Source of the DNA: Neckera pumila
Lineage: Eukaryota > Streptophyta > Bryopsida > Hypnales > Neckeraceae
Direction: 5' to 3'
Length of the DNA: 64,000 nt
Assembly: GCA_963969595.1 (NCBI GenBank)
Contig: OZ018408.1
Coordinates: 28,520,108 to 28,584,107, forward strand
Shown one piece after another: positions 35,573-47,684 of this stretch. The notes under the pieces are model-generated. The model made no database searches and had not been told where the DNA came from. It saw only the letters and a list, made by a program, of their open reading frames with translations. The stretch's first letter is position 1; every line of letters starts with the position of its first letter. Made by a program: the position numbers and the translations under genes.

Positions 35573-36127
35573 ATGGGGATTGTGATTGACTTGGAGTTGC
35601 AAGGCCTACTCAATGCCCAAGCCCAGTATAGGTACATCCGCAACTGCATTCCCCGCTCCAAACCCATACACTTGTTTTCAAGGGAATACTCAAAATCAGG
35701 CTCAGATGGTCCCTCTTGTTTGATGAATAAGCAGTCTTGGGATGAAGAAGTGATTTTTCATGTTGCGTGCTTCATTCGTACATACCTGTGGAATGATGGA
35801 AATTGCTTTCATCAAACCAATGAGGCCTGCTTGCTTTCTGCACTCCCCCAAGTAATGAAATTAAAAAAACTAGGAATAAAGTTTCTCATCAGGTGCAGTA
35901 CTGACAAACTGCAGGCAGGACTAAAGCTTACTTTCCAGACACTGGAACTACGAAGAAGTCTGTACAGTAGATACTGGATCTTCAAGACGCTTACACTACC
36001 ACGCTATCTCCGCTCGGGGGTTGACAATCGAGAACTCTACAGTACGTCTTTAAGTACCGCCTTCAATGCACATATACCAGTGTCCTGCCATTCATATACA
36101 TTTATAATTTTCTATACACTCACTTGA
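35573..36127 (+). CDS. Hypothetical protein, weakly DUF247-like
   Basis: Uninterrupted 184-codon frame from ATG 35573 to TGA. The central part LPQVMKLKKLGIKFLIRCST followed by KLTFQTLELRR and WIFKTLTLP recalls the plant DUF247 pattern (LPSATELxEAGVKF…LxIPPL), but the match is weak. No transmembrane helix is seen at the end, whereas DUF247 proteins usually have one and are about 450 residues long. If real it would be a fragment. The CpG content is higher than in neighbouring repeats, which supports non-transposon origin. It could still be a chance ORF. Confidence 0.3.
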   Translation: MGIVIDLELQGLLNAQAQYRYIRNCIPRSKPIHLFSREYSKSGSDGPSCLMNKQSWDEEVIFHVACFIRTYLWNDGNCFHQTNEACLLSALPQVMKLKKLGIKFLIRCSTDKLQAGLKLTFQTLELRRSLYSRYWIFKTLTLPRYLRSGVDNRELYSTSLSTAFNAHIPVSCHSYTFIIFYTLT

Positions 36128-38400
36128 ATCCTGGCACAGGTGAAACTTGTTATTTCCATATAAATCGATTTCAAAGATTGACTGCGATAACTAACGGCCA
36201 GAAGGCAACATATGAGCGACTGAGACGGAGTTTAGAGGTAATAAAGTATTAATAGTCTAAATATGAATAGAAATCAAATATGGGTCATACAGCCCGTATC
36301 CGTTTACTCATTCAACGGACGAGTCCTACCAGGAACTGTTTTTCCCTCAATACCGCAACTCGAAATTCTCAAAATCGACTGGCTAAATTCGAAACAGAGT
36401 TCGGTAAACTTTTCGGGCCTTGAATCGCTCATAAAAGGTAGACGGTTGTCAACGAACTAGTCTTACTAGAATGCAGATTTGAGGAAATATTCACGAATGA
36501 GTCACATTGGGTATATTCGGAAGGAATTATGCATGCAGATATTACGGGTGTACGCGTACAATTATACTTTCGGGTGGCAGGTTATGTAGTCTAGATTCTA
36601 CTCATTCTAGACTTCTGGTTTTAGGAAGTGGTTCGGAAGTGGACGGAGGAATATAAGTTGTCTTCGATCAGGTGAGTGGGCCACCGTGACGCCTTCAATA
36701 CTGATCAGGTGGCTTACTGATCAGGAGGAAACTGAATTTAGGAAGGGGTGAACACGAAAGTTGACCCGTTCGGAAACTGAATTTAGGAAAGGGCTGAGTA
36801 AGCAACTTACTCCGTAGTAGAATAGTGTCAAGAATGAAATCCTGACTGGATTCAAGATTTGATAATTCATTTCACGTCAGGTGAGTAGGTGACTAGGAGT
36901 ACGGAAGACAAAGTTATGAGCTCATCAGCTAGTTCTCAGGGATTTGGGAAAAAGGTCTTAACTGACGTCATGCAAAGGATTGAAAAATCTGCCACCGAAC
37001 CTTTACATTGAATTTTCTTCCAACAGCTTTTCTTTTATTTGCATCGATGTATTCTTTACAATCTGCATGCTTGCAAAGAGGAACTTATGGATGCCTGAAA
37101 CAGTGGTTTGAGTAGTCCTTCAATCATCAGTAGTGTAACCCACATTGGTGACAAACTGGGGGCACTGTTATACATGTAATTGAAAGTTGCTGCATCAACA
37201 ACCTCCTCAGTCATTAGTAATCAAGCTCCAAAGCCCCTCTTCCTCGAGTATTACAGTTCTTAAGTGATTCGGTTCTCTGGCAAAAACAAAAAATAACAGG
37301 AATGAGATAGGTTCCAAGTCAACTCACATACAGACTCCAGCTGAGTCTCACACAAGTCGTACGAGACTGTTCAGTGGATCAAGTGCCACAAGCTGGTTCC
37401 TAGACATTAAACCACGTCACAACCCAACGACGACGTAGAATCCCTGTACAGGACAAATGGACACTATTCTACCTATTGCAGCTCACTCATCAGGAGCCGT
37501 CAGTATAATTCCGTCGGTGAAACCCGAGCCTCGAAAAGTTTTGCCGAAGGACGCCGAAAAAATGTTGGTGCACCCCGCAGCTTGTCAATGTCCAAAGCTC
37601 GCAAACTCAAGACACTTTGATAAGCTCCGACTGAGAGTCACTTACCTTCAGAAGCAATTAACCTTCCATGTTGGCTAGAACTGAGAACACTAACAGAGTG
37701 CGTCCCAGCAGCATGAAAAAATCCAAGGAAATTGTTTATATCAGACCCGTCAATGTTTACCGAATCGACAACGACCCTCACTCACTCACTGAAGCTAGTT
37801 CACACAAGTGTTGGAAAAGGGGAGCTCCCTTCAGTCCAAGAGACGCCAAGGGAGCGACTGATCAGCTCCCGGATCAGACATTCGGATTCCACATCACGCC
37901 GCTCATGATACGGAAGCCGGAAGTGTGACCCGGCAGCAGGACAACCCTCCCATTAGCCACTATTGGACCGAAAAGAGCTCCGCGCTAACGACACTTCAAC
38001 AGTAGCGTCAAAAAGTTAAGGACACACACACACACAACAAAAAAAAAAAAATCAGACCCACCCCACCCAAATTTCAAGCCAAAGCTGGTACCCTTGTCGC
38101 CCCCAACATACTAGTCAGCGACCCCGGGACAACCACTCCGTCACATCACATCCTAGCTAGATTCCATAACTCTGCTCCAACTAAAGCCATACAACCCATT
38201 TCCAAACCCACATCAGTGCCACAAGCAACCAGAGCCTAGCTAGAAAACGACTGAACTTCACGAGTGATAGAGCTTCTCTAACTTGCTTGCACGCACGATT
38301 GCTCCACTAGCTCCACTGCAAAACGGCGAGCGCAATCAGTGAATCCACCAGCCTGTACGCAGGGTGACGAGAGCGAGGCTAGCTGATGACTGGCAGGGCA
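36128..38400. other. CpG-rich, low-repeat stretch without identified gene
   Basis: CpG is clearly more frequent here than in the flanking AT-rich DNA. Open frames at 36263-36460, 37457-37678 and 37668-37928 (plus strand) read like coding strings but show no domain I recognise. At 36670-36810 the motif CTGATCAGG occurs more than once and GAAACTGAATTTAGGAA twice. Confidence 0.4.
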
Positions 38401-38700
38401 GCAGTGCTTGGATAAGAAAAATCTATCTATCTAGATGTGGAGATGGAAGATGTGGAGATGTGGAGATGTGGAGAGTGATCGACAGCACACTTGAGGAGAA
38501 GGCTAGGGTGCTGCTGCAGCAGCACGCAGTTGGTGTCGAGAAGTGAGTGTACAGGAAGAGAGGGGCTGGAGGCGCTTTATAGGGGCCGGCGGTATCACGA
38601 ACTGAGCTGGAAAGGATGGGTGAACCGTGAGAACTGGGCAACACAGGAGTGACAGGAGTGACAGGAGTGACAGGACATTAAGAGCACCCACACCCATACT
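38401..38700. repeat. GC-rich segment with short tandem repeats
   Basis: GATGTGGA units occur at 38434-38475 and four GTGACAGGA-type units at 38646-38677. A plus-strand frame reads VIDSTLEEKARVLLQQHAVG and runs into a good donor (AAGTGAGTG at 38541-38549), so it could be the end of a small exon. A minus-strand frame with an LLSLLSLL run is produced by the repeat itself and is not convincing. Confidence 0.4.
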
Positions 38701-38941
38701 CAAGAAAAGTGGCCCTCAATTTACGACATAGAGGTACATGGTGGATTTGGTTTTGAGGTCTACAGCAAGTCGCCCACTCTTGCCCACACTTAGACCTTGA
38801 GACTTTCACGTGGCGCCTCTCCAACAGCTCACAATGCTCTGAAGCAAGGAATCAAACTCTTAGAATACCAAAAAATGTAAAAAATATAAGAGATATGCCA
38901 AATTTAAGCTTTGGAGTGATCGCGCATGTCCTTGACTGTTA

Positions 38942-39266
38942 CCATTAGAGAAAAATTCAGCCCCTTGGAGGGCCGTCCGAAGTTGACATGCCATGCTATT
39001 CTTTGCATGGCCTGTCAACTTTGAAAATGCTCTTGGTGAGGAGTCAGGGTCTTTGACTACTCGCTGGAGCAGTCAAGTTTTTCAGAATTTTTATTTTTAT
39101 TTTTATTTTTTATTCAAAATTTTGGGTTTCTACGCCACTGCCGCTGAAGTTTTAGCAGGGTGAAAATTGCGGAAAAACGATTTTTGGAACAAAAAAAAAG
39201 AAAATTTCAGGGTACCTCAAAGGGCTATGGAACAGCCCTAAAGAAGCCTGAAATTTCCTCTATTGG
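38942..39266. mobile_element. Family B MITE copy 1 (325 bp)
   Basis: Imperfect ends of about 37 bp: CCATTAGAGAAAAATTCAG on the left against GAAATTTCCTCTATTGG on the right. The interior contains the palindrome TGCCATGC…GCATGGC and the marker strings GTTGACATGCCATGC and TTTCAGGGTACCTC. Two more copies lie at 40.4 and 44.3 kb. Confidence 0.8.
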
Positions 39267-40428
39267 AACCCTGGCTTATTTTTAGGAGACCTTTTCTCAT
39301 GTGAACCCTCAAAGAGTAATCAAAGCCACCTATTGAGAGCATGAGTGTGGATGTTCTAAAGTAGGAGGGCCATGAAGGACTCAAGCTCTAGAAGTGTTCA
39401 CCTCATGTAATGTAAATTATTTGTAAATTTTGCTTTTACATTGCACCAATAATGTACAAATAGTGTACATTTTTTACATGTTTTTTCTAAAACATCAATC
39501 ATAGATAAAAATAAAAAATAAAAATAAAAATAATGAAAAATAAAAAACCATTAGCCTTGTGGTAAAATAATTTTTATGTCAATCCGTGCTTGGGAGCAAA
39601 AGTTATTACACTCTAAGTCCAAAAAGCAGTTCAACTGGATAAGAAAAAAGAAATTGGAAAAAAGTTTGAATTTTTTTTTCTCATAGATGATATTTTTGTC
39701 TACATGGAAAGCTTTAATTCATTTTATTTGGATTAGTATGGAGCTTCTTGTCTATTTAAGCAATCAAAACATCTTCTTCAAAAAACTACTTATAGTATTC
39801 ATTTTTGCACTCAATTTTACAATTTTCCAAAAAGCAAAGTTCCACAAGGTATAAGTTGCTTCAATCCTACCTTTGGAATTAGTAGGCTTTAATGTCGTTG
39901 TAGAATTGTTAACAATTTATTTTAAACCTTCTATCTTGCATTGTCTTCTACTTAATAATTTTTCAAAATTATAGAAATCAAGTCCTTTTTCTTAGGGTTA
40001 CTTTCCTAGATTCTCAATTCAATTCTCCACATATCGTAGTTTGGTTATAAAAACAAAATCTAGAGAATCAACACTCAACCTAGTATGGGATTGGTTTAAT
40101 AACAATTTAGGGGACACTTTTAATAGAAAATTACTTGTCATGAATGAGTATATGGATGATTTTGGGTGATTTCATCTTGTATGTTACAAGTAACATATAT
40201 ATATAATATAGAACTTTGACAACAAGTTTTTAGGATGGATGCTAATCAATTATTCTAATCTACATGTGAAGGTTTGTTCCACATTGTTATGATGAACATT
40301 GCAAAAATTAAAAGTTTTTTTAAGATTTCAATGTCCAATTGGACAAAAAGCATACCGTAGTTATAAGTCCAATGTCTAATGTTGAATTTTATAATTTTAT
40401 AAATTTCTTAAATGGAATAGAAACTAGG
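39267..40428. repeat. Intergenic with an eroded family A fragment
   Basis: About 39560-40030 resembles the interior of reversed family A copies (TGATATTTTTGTCTACATGGA, GGAAAGCTTTAATTC, AATTTTTCAAAAT blocks), but no TTAA-bounded CCCCTAAAGGACC ends are present. The rest is AT-rich and unassigned. Confidence 0.5.
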
Positions 40429-40802
40429 CATTAGAAAAAAAATTGTCTGTTTCAGGGCCGTCGGAAGTTGACATGCCATGCTATTGTTTGCATGGCCTGT
40501 CAACTCTGAAATTGCTCTTGGTGAGCAGTCAGAGTCTCTGACTACTTGCCGGAGCAGTCAATTTTCGCAAAATTATTTTTAATTATTTTTAATTTTTTAA
40601 TATTTTTAATATATTTTTAAGATTAAAAAAAAAATAATATTTTTTTATTTGGATTTCTAGGTTCGTGCGCCATTGCTGTTGCAATTTCAGTAGGGCGGAA
40701 ATAGGGAAAAAACAACTTTTTGAGCAAAATAAAAGCAAATTTCAGGGTACCTCGGAGGGCTATAAGGCAGCCCTCCAGAGGCCTTAAATTTCCTTTAATG
40801 GC
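40429..40802. mobile_element. Family B MITE copy 2
   Basis: Shares GGAAGTTGACATGCCATGC and GCATGGCCTGTCAACT with copy 1, a similar A/T-rich middle, and a right end TTAAATTTCCTTTAATGG that matches the copy 1 end. The left boundary is less certain. Confidence 0.75.
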
Positions 40803-41634
40803 TAAAGAAGCTTCATTTCATTTGTTGAATTCAAATTTAGAAAAGATCATTTTCATGCCTAAAATTCAAATTATAGGCAAGGAGGTAGGAATTGTCAAAA
40901 TACACTAGAACAGCATTGTTGGGTATCCATTTTTTAGCATCTTCTTCCATAGAATAGTTAATTGTATCTCAATAAAGAAATTTCTACCACCACGCACTAG
41001 AAATACACTCAAAAAATTCTTTTAAAAACATTAAATGAAAAATTGCAGTTTCACATCCTCTGCTTGTCATTCAAAATCATCCAAAAGCTATTTTAAGGCA
41101 CCATGGTGGTTTAAAAGTTAGCATAATTGACAATGGTTTTACAACTCTCAAAGGTTGTTTTTATTTACAACCTATGATCTTAAGCGTAATTAGTACACTA
41201 TTGCAAATACTTTGCATTTAGTTACACCGACATGTAATAGCTTAAGTGTATATGTGTGTGGATGGACTAACAAGTAGTGTCTTGAAGAGCTCTACAACTA
41301 TGGCTAGTGTCTTGTGCAATTTTTTTCCACTTTTGGTACATGATAGAGGCACCTTATTCTAATGAGGTATAGGTCCTTTCAAAAAGTTTCATTGAAATCA
41401 TTACAAAAAGCGCTGCTAACTAAAGCATGTGTTTTTTCTTGAATTGTGTCTTGTGTATAAATTTGTTCAAAATTTTAGAACGGATATGTTTTATATGTGT
41501 AGATAGGACCATAGGAGAGCAAACACCTTGGAAAAAAGATTTGGGATTTGTTTGGGATTTGTATCTTAGTTGTTTAATTATAATTTTAGACTCTTATAAC
41601 TTGGATAAACTTATGGTTGTTTATGTTACGTACA
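40803..41634. other. AT-rich intergenic, nothing recognised
   Basis: No gene or repeat boundary is seen. A 70-codon open frame at 41427-41639 is Cys/Ile-rich and lacks recognisable motifs. Confidence 0.4.
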
Positions 41635-41886
41635 TATAATAGTGAAATTAGGTTGCCCCATACTAATTTTTTGACAAATCATACTGTAGAAATATTCATT
41701 GCTTTTGTACAATGATGCATTCAATTCAAAGCCATGTATATGGCATAGACTTGTGCACTAGTTCAAGGCTTCGTTCAGAGAGTGGCATGTGCCTCTATGT
41801 GGAACAAACATTGATCCATGAGATAATTTAGCTCAGGTAAGGCAACATAATTAACAAGGCAACCTAATTTTACTATTTTGTGTAGA
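41635..41886. mobile_element. Family E MITE copy 2
   Basis: Left end AATAGTGAAATTAGGTTGCC, right end GGCAACCTAATTTTACTATT, a nearly perfect inverted pair matching copy 1 at 34.5 kb. No ORF. Confidence 0.8.
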
Positions 41887-44308
41887 TATTTGGATACAAT
41901 TTGCTTAGGTAGCCAAATGAATTACAATATATGCAAATTTTGCAAAATTTTCTTCAAAATTAATTTATTTAGTGGACACAAATGGGCCCTATTGTTATAT
42001 AATTGGAATACACAAGGTCAATTGAATTCAATACAATTAGGATGGTGTATACTTGTTGGTGATATAGACCTAAAAGATAAATTGGTAAATAAAAGTAGAA
42101 ATGAAAACAAAACCTAGCTACCATTAGCAAACAATGGTAGCAACTCAGGTATGTGAGCCCTTACAAGACTTTATCCCTATCAAGGATACTCATGAGCGAC
42201 AATTGCATTGGCACACCAAATGCATAGACTAAAGCAAGTAAGCCATGAAAGAGTTTCCACATTGTCATCTAACATGAATCATTGACAAGCTTTGAACCTC
42301 AAGGTTATTGGTTATCATTAACAGTTCCAAGTATAAATATATGTTCTACTACAACGGTCTAAAATCTCGATTGTTTAAAGATTCAAAATATCCTAAAATC
42401 AATTTGGAATGTTTTAAATGAGGAGCCAAGGTCACTGTTATCTTCAGAATCTACTAACCCAAGCTCATAGGATTGATAGATTCTTTTGTAGTATAGGATG
42501 AAAGGTTCATTCACTAGGGATTTAGGAGTTAAATATCTAATTTAATGGGACAAATTATATCCAACAATTGTGTAAGCTTCAATTTGTCAATTAACACCAT
42601 ATATATAAGACAAATACACACAAGACAAACACAAGATTCTCCCATCTCCAATCAAAAGTGCTCCAACTGAGAGCTAAAAACATGTACTACAACTTGCCTA
42701 TATTCTTTGCAAAGAGACACCCATTCAATTTGAAAAGTCATGGTTCTATTTGCCTCTCTTTATATCTAAGACTACTTAAATTGTTTACTATCTAATGGCC
42801 TTATGCCTCTATTTGAGTGTACATTGACAATTAGTACAATTTGCCTTACACAAGTAGAAATAGGTTGACAATTAGGTTGCATTTCCATTGGAATGCTAAA
42901 TAAACTTAAAATCAAAAAACTAATTTGTCTACAGTCACTATTCATTGAGTGAAGAATAACTCTCATGATCCTTAAATATTAGTTATCTTGGTGAGATGTT
43001 TATCTAAACAATTCTAGTTGTAGTTACCTTATTGAACTATCCTACCTTATCAAAAGTGTTATATAGAAAGACAAAAGTGATTCCAACCAGTTTTATAGGT
43101 TGATGTAAATTAAAAGCATATTTATTTTGGAACCCATCACAATTCTTTGGCGGTATATGCATAAAATATGACCAGACAATGGGCCGGCCTAAGGACCAAA
43201 TGTTTGTTTATGGAACAATTGGGATTTGGTAATGATGAAGTAAAAAATAAATAAATGATTTTGAAATTCTGATTTAAGATGGAGACATTCACCTCCTTTG
43301 TAGGAATGAATAAGAAATTCTGATTATATGCCTAGATCAAAATTTATGTTGTTAAGAAAATTAGTCAATTTAAGAATTTTGGGGCACCTTCTGCAAAAAA
43401 TTTCATCTACTTTTGAAATTTGGCATATATGTTGTAAAAAAAAAATTAATGCAAAAATCTCATTTTAACCCTTAAATTTTTTGGCTATTTTGAAGGTTTT
43501 TTGGATCTTGATTTTGTAACTTACAAAAAAATGAAGCTCAAAGTACCATGAGTCATTTTTAGGCAAAATGAAATTTAGGATCTTGTAGAAAGTTAAATCT
43601 TTATCATCTCTTCAAAGTTTGGTTTCAATCCAAGTCATAGATTGGAAGATAATAACGTAAAAGTGAAGGGTACTACAAAGAAGTCAATGTTTTGGAGTAG
43701 TCAAAATTGTGCGTAATTGGCTCTTTTAGACACATAACATTTGAAAAAGTTGGCATCCTATACTCATTTTCAAGGTAACCAAGTTCTACATGCATAGAAA
43801 CAAGTCTTGTATTTTTAGGACCAAAAAAGAGAGAAAATGGTCTTGCAATAGTGACTACTTCATTGTTAAATTTCAAAAATTATGAGGAAAAGACATACAA
43901 CACAAAAAACTGCTGAAAGTTGAGTGCAAAATGTATGTTCTAAAGGTTGTTTGTACCCATAGACTAGCAGAGTTAAAAAAAAGGGAAAGGGTAGCACCGC
44001 TCCAGGTCTAATCTACTATTGGGCAGCTCATTGAAAAGGTTCATGAACGGTCTATGATAGGAATCCATTAGAATTTCAAGCGTCATCATGCCCAACCTCA
44101 TTATTCTTCTACATCTCTCCCATTCCAAAGATTGGGCCCGGCTTTGGTAATACTGGCACAATTTTGACCTTGCATGCCTGCCCATGAACACATGCCTCTA
44201 TTTTATTGGCTAGAGTTTCCTAAAACAATGACTCCTTGCTCTAAATTTTTGTAAATTCAATAGTAACTCTTCTTCTAAATCTAAAAACACTACTAGAAAT
44301 CTTACTTG
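41887..44308. other. AT-rich intergenic, nothing recognised
   Basis: A long stretch of low-complexity AT-rich DNA. Scattered open frames of 60-80 codons on both strands show no domain or signal pattern I recognise. Confidence 0.4.
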
Positions 44309-44675
44309 CACTAGAGGAAATTTTAGGCCTATAGAGGGCTGCCTTACAGCCCTTTGAGTTACTCTGAATTTTGCTTTTATTTTGCAAAAAAACTTGGTTT
44401 TTCCCTATTTCCGCCCTGTTGAAATTGCAGCAGCAGTGGCGCACGAATCAAAAATTCCAAATAAAAAATTATTAAAAAAAAAAAATTAATCTTAAATTTT
44501 TTATTTTTTATTTAAATTTTAAAAAAAATTCTGCCAAAATTGATTGCTCCTGCGAGCAGTTAGAGACTCTCATTGCTCACCAAGAGCAGTTTGGAAGTTG
44601 ATAGGCCATGCAAACAATACATGGCATGTCAACTTCCAACGGCCCAAAAAAGGGATGAAATTTTTTGTAATGATT
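44309..44675. mobile_element. Family B MITE copy 3 (reversed)
   Basis: Contains CACTAGAGGAAATTTTAGG on the left, AGGGCTGCCTTACAGCCCT, and the reversed marker GCATGTCAACTTCCAACGGC on the right. Opposite orientation to copies 1 and 2. Confidence 0.75.
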
Positions 44676-46560
44676 TTTTTGAGAATGTGCCCCAGTTCAA
44701 GTGACTCTTTACATTTCTAAGTTCAAAAAGGCTGTTCTAAAAATGAATCAACCTATTTTGGGTCATTGAAAAATTTAAGAATTAAGAGGAGTCAAAACTC
44801 TACTAACCTTGCTAGAGAAGTTAAAAAAAAACTCTTTTGTTTAACTACTCATAGTGATATCTTGGAATTTGAACTTTCAAAATTCTTGAAAACTTTTCCA
44901 CACATTTCAAAAGTTTATCTCTACATATTTATGGTTTGTATTTCAAACAAAAAAAATTCTTATTACAAAATAAATCATCAAAAAATGACTAGAGTAAAGT
45001 GCTAGTTCATTTGACCTCCTTATATTGCGGGGTGACTTAGAATAAAGTAGCTTTCTTATTTGCTTTTGAAATTTTTCCATGAGTGTGCCTAGTACAATAT
45101 ACTAATGAACTATGTAGAAACTCAATTTCTTGTGGAGAAAAAATTATACTCCAAAAGGAATCAAAGTTTGTTGGCCTTGTTTCACAAAAATGAAAAGAAT
45201 TTTTTCTTCTCACTTCAAATATTATAATCATTCAATCCATGCGGTTCAAGATGATATAGCTTTTATCCACACATTTCATGATAGTCTACCTTTTATGGTT
45301 GAAGTTAAAAAAAAATTATACTTTCAATTTTGGCCAATGCATTTAAAATGACAATTTTTGGAATAGGACTAACAAACCTGAAAGACCACAATTATGTCTT
45401 AATCTCACAATCGTAGATTTTGACTATTTATTTCATCTTGGGATTATCATTGTCAAATCTTAAAATAAATAAATAAATAAATAAATAAGTGATGCCCCTA
45501 GTCTATGGTCTATCTTGGATTTACACCAAGTTAGATTATATAAAGTACCACTATACTAAATTTTTGTTAAGACATTGTTAAAAGAAATCCTTAAAAATGT
45601 AAATAGGAGATAATTTTATACAAGTGAAATTACCTTTTGGTCCCATGCCCTGCTTTCCATAGTCACATCCAACCACCTTTTTTACATGGCAAAAAATTGG
45701 TCAGTGGTCAAATCTATTTTTAGGAATACTAAACAATAAAGATCTCATTGTCATATAGTCAATATCTTCATCTACATTGAGTAACTATTCATCCAATTAA
45801 CCATCTTTTCATCCAATTTCAACTATAAAATGTTCAATATCATTGATTGCCACTTTAGCTATTGTCCAAAATTTACAGAAGAATCCTCCACTTAATGTAA
45901 TATAGTAAGGTCAAAAACTCTAATTGTCTACTTTTGGGCCACTCTTTACTAGCAACTTACAATTGACGGTTTGAAATGTACTGACACTATTTATATATAG
46001 TGGAACAAATAGGGTAACTTTTGAATTGTGCTACAATTAGGATCTCCACCTTACCTCTAACTTCAAGTCTTTGTTCTCACTCAATGTCTCCTATATTACA
46101 TGCAATCATGTGGCATAATTTCATCCATAATATTCTCATTTGCACATATTTCTTTTCCATTTGTCTTTGCTAAATCCTAGGTAATGATGTCAATCTACTC
46201 CATGAAACCTTGCATCTCACGCATTAAATTAACCCAATAACTAAAGGAAGTTGAGGCCCAAAAGTAGCCAATGGATGACTTTCAAGGTTACTGTAGAAAT
46301 GAAGATTGCACCTATCGGTTCACTAATCAAGACTGTGCCTATAGGTTCATCAATCAAATCATTTTTGGTTGACTACCTTGGTGATCGATTGCTATAAGTC
46401 TCATCCTTTCAAAATTCTCCACTGCAATCTTATTCACAAAAAATCTCATTCATTTGACATTTCTGAAGTTAACGCTAATGACATCAATCTCCTCAATGAT
46501 TCCTTGCAATATAGGCTCACCGTAAACCGCTCCGTTCTCGTAGATCACTACAGTACAGTA
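44676..46560. other. AT-rich intergenic with a microsatellite and repeat C
   Basis: An AAAT-type microsatellite occupies 45462-45488. About 46249-46440 (GCCAATGGATGACTTT, GATTGCACCTAT, ACCTTGGTGA) is similar to 62560-62700, so it is one of two copies of a dispersed repeat. No gene is recognised. Confidence 0.5.
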
Positions 46561-47151
46561 AGTTAAGTCGGCCCTCTGCTGCAGCAGCCATTGAAACAGT
46601 TCCCGTTCCGACTTCCGACTGACTGCAACCAGCTTTCACGTAGCCTGCAACCACAAATCACCGTCAGCACTGCTCATCAATTCCCCATCTGCAGCAGCAG
46701 TTCAGCTCACAATTCATCAGTCTCATCAATGAAAAGGCAAATGAAAAAGCCTGCCGAAATGTCTCTTCAGACGGCGGGGATGATGGGCCTCCAAGCCCTG
46801 CATATGCTGCATGCGGCCTGCCCCTGCGGCTGTCTGCCTGCGGCCCTGCCGGCAAAACTGCGCGTTACGCGCGGGGCTGACCGACAGTCTGCATATTCCC
46901 CTCGCCAATTCCAAGTCTCAGCAGCCATGCACATGAATCCAACTCAAGCTCAGTCACTGCGCGCGCTGCAGCCGATGTGGGCGAAGAAGATTGAAGCGTT
47001 CTGGCCCTTCCACACTTGCCTAGCTTGCCCTCCAGACCTCCAGACCTCCAGTCTTCACCTTGAGCCTGCTGCACATGAATTCAGGGAATCTAGCTAAGCA
47101 GCACGCAAAACGAAGCAGTGTTCTCAAGAAATCGAGTGAGGACAAGTATAT
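46561..47151. other. GC/CpG-rich island with an open frame
   Basis: A sharply bounded GC-rich block with CGCGTTACGCGCGGGG near 46861. On the plus strand a frame from ATG 46729 runs 123 codons to 47097; it is rich in Ala, Leu, Gln and Cys (HAACPCGCLPAALPAKL) and has no recognised domain. The minus strand is also open over much of it, as expected in GC-rich DNA. It may be a promoter or first exon, but I cannot assign a gene. Confidence 0.35.
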
Positions 47152-47684
47152 GTAGATCCCTTCTTCACTTGGACGTTTCCTTCGCAGTCAATTCTTCGTC
47201 AAATTTAAAACTAATTAAGGTAGAGCCATAACATAACCGACTGAATAAGGAATTCCAACATGATTTGGAGTAGTGAAGGCAAAACAAATATTTTTCCAGA
47301 GGTACATCGATAGAAATGACAAGGATTGCAAAAAATTTGGTAATTTTATTGTTTGAACTGGAACTACTAGAAATTTTGGGAGGCAAAAAGTGCTCTAGAC
47401 CCATGGCCAACCTCTAGACTCTTCCAATGCCGATCATTCAATAATTTTTTTCCTAATCATCATTTCCTATTTTCTTTTTCACAACTTGGGACATGTATCA
47501 TGTATTTATTAGTTCCAACCTTAAAAAGGAAAAAAAACATTCCAAGGTTGGTCAAAAATACGTGCACCTATAGGTCAAGAATGGGTCAAGAATGGGGAAT
47601 GGGTGGCTCTACCTTATATGTAGATACCTTCTTCACTTGGATGTTTCCCTCGCAATCAATTCTTCTTCAAATTTAAAACTAATG
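47152..47684. repeat. Direct repeat of about 65 bp, 468 bp apart
   Basis: Copies at 47152-47216 and 47620-47684 share CTTCTTCACTTGGA, TCAATTCTTC and AAATTTAAAACTAAT with few changes. The enclosed part includes repeat D (47400-47545), also found near 30.2 kb. They could be the ends of a small, LTR-like degraded element. Confidence 0.55.

Noticed and set aside
36263..37928. Three short plus-strand ORFs as separate genes
   Set aside because: They are 65-86 codons, in different frames, without start context, domain or splice evidence; reported only as part of the CpG-rich stretch.
38503..38703. Minus-strand ORF with a signal-peptide-like LLSLLSLL stretch
   Set aside because: The leucine run is generated by the GTGACAGGA tandem repeat and the rest has no recognisable pattern.
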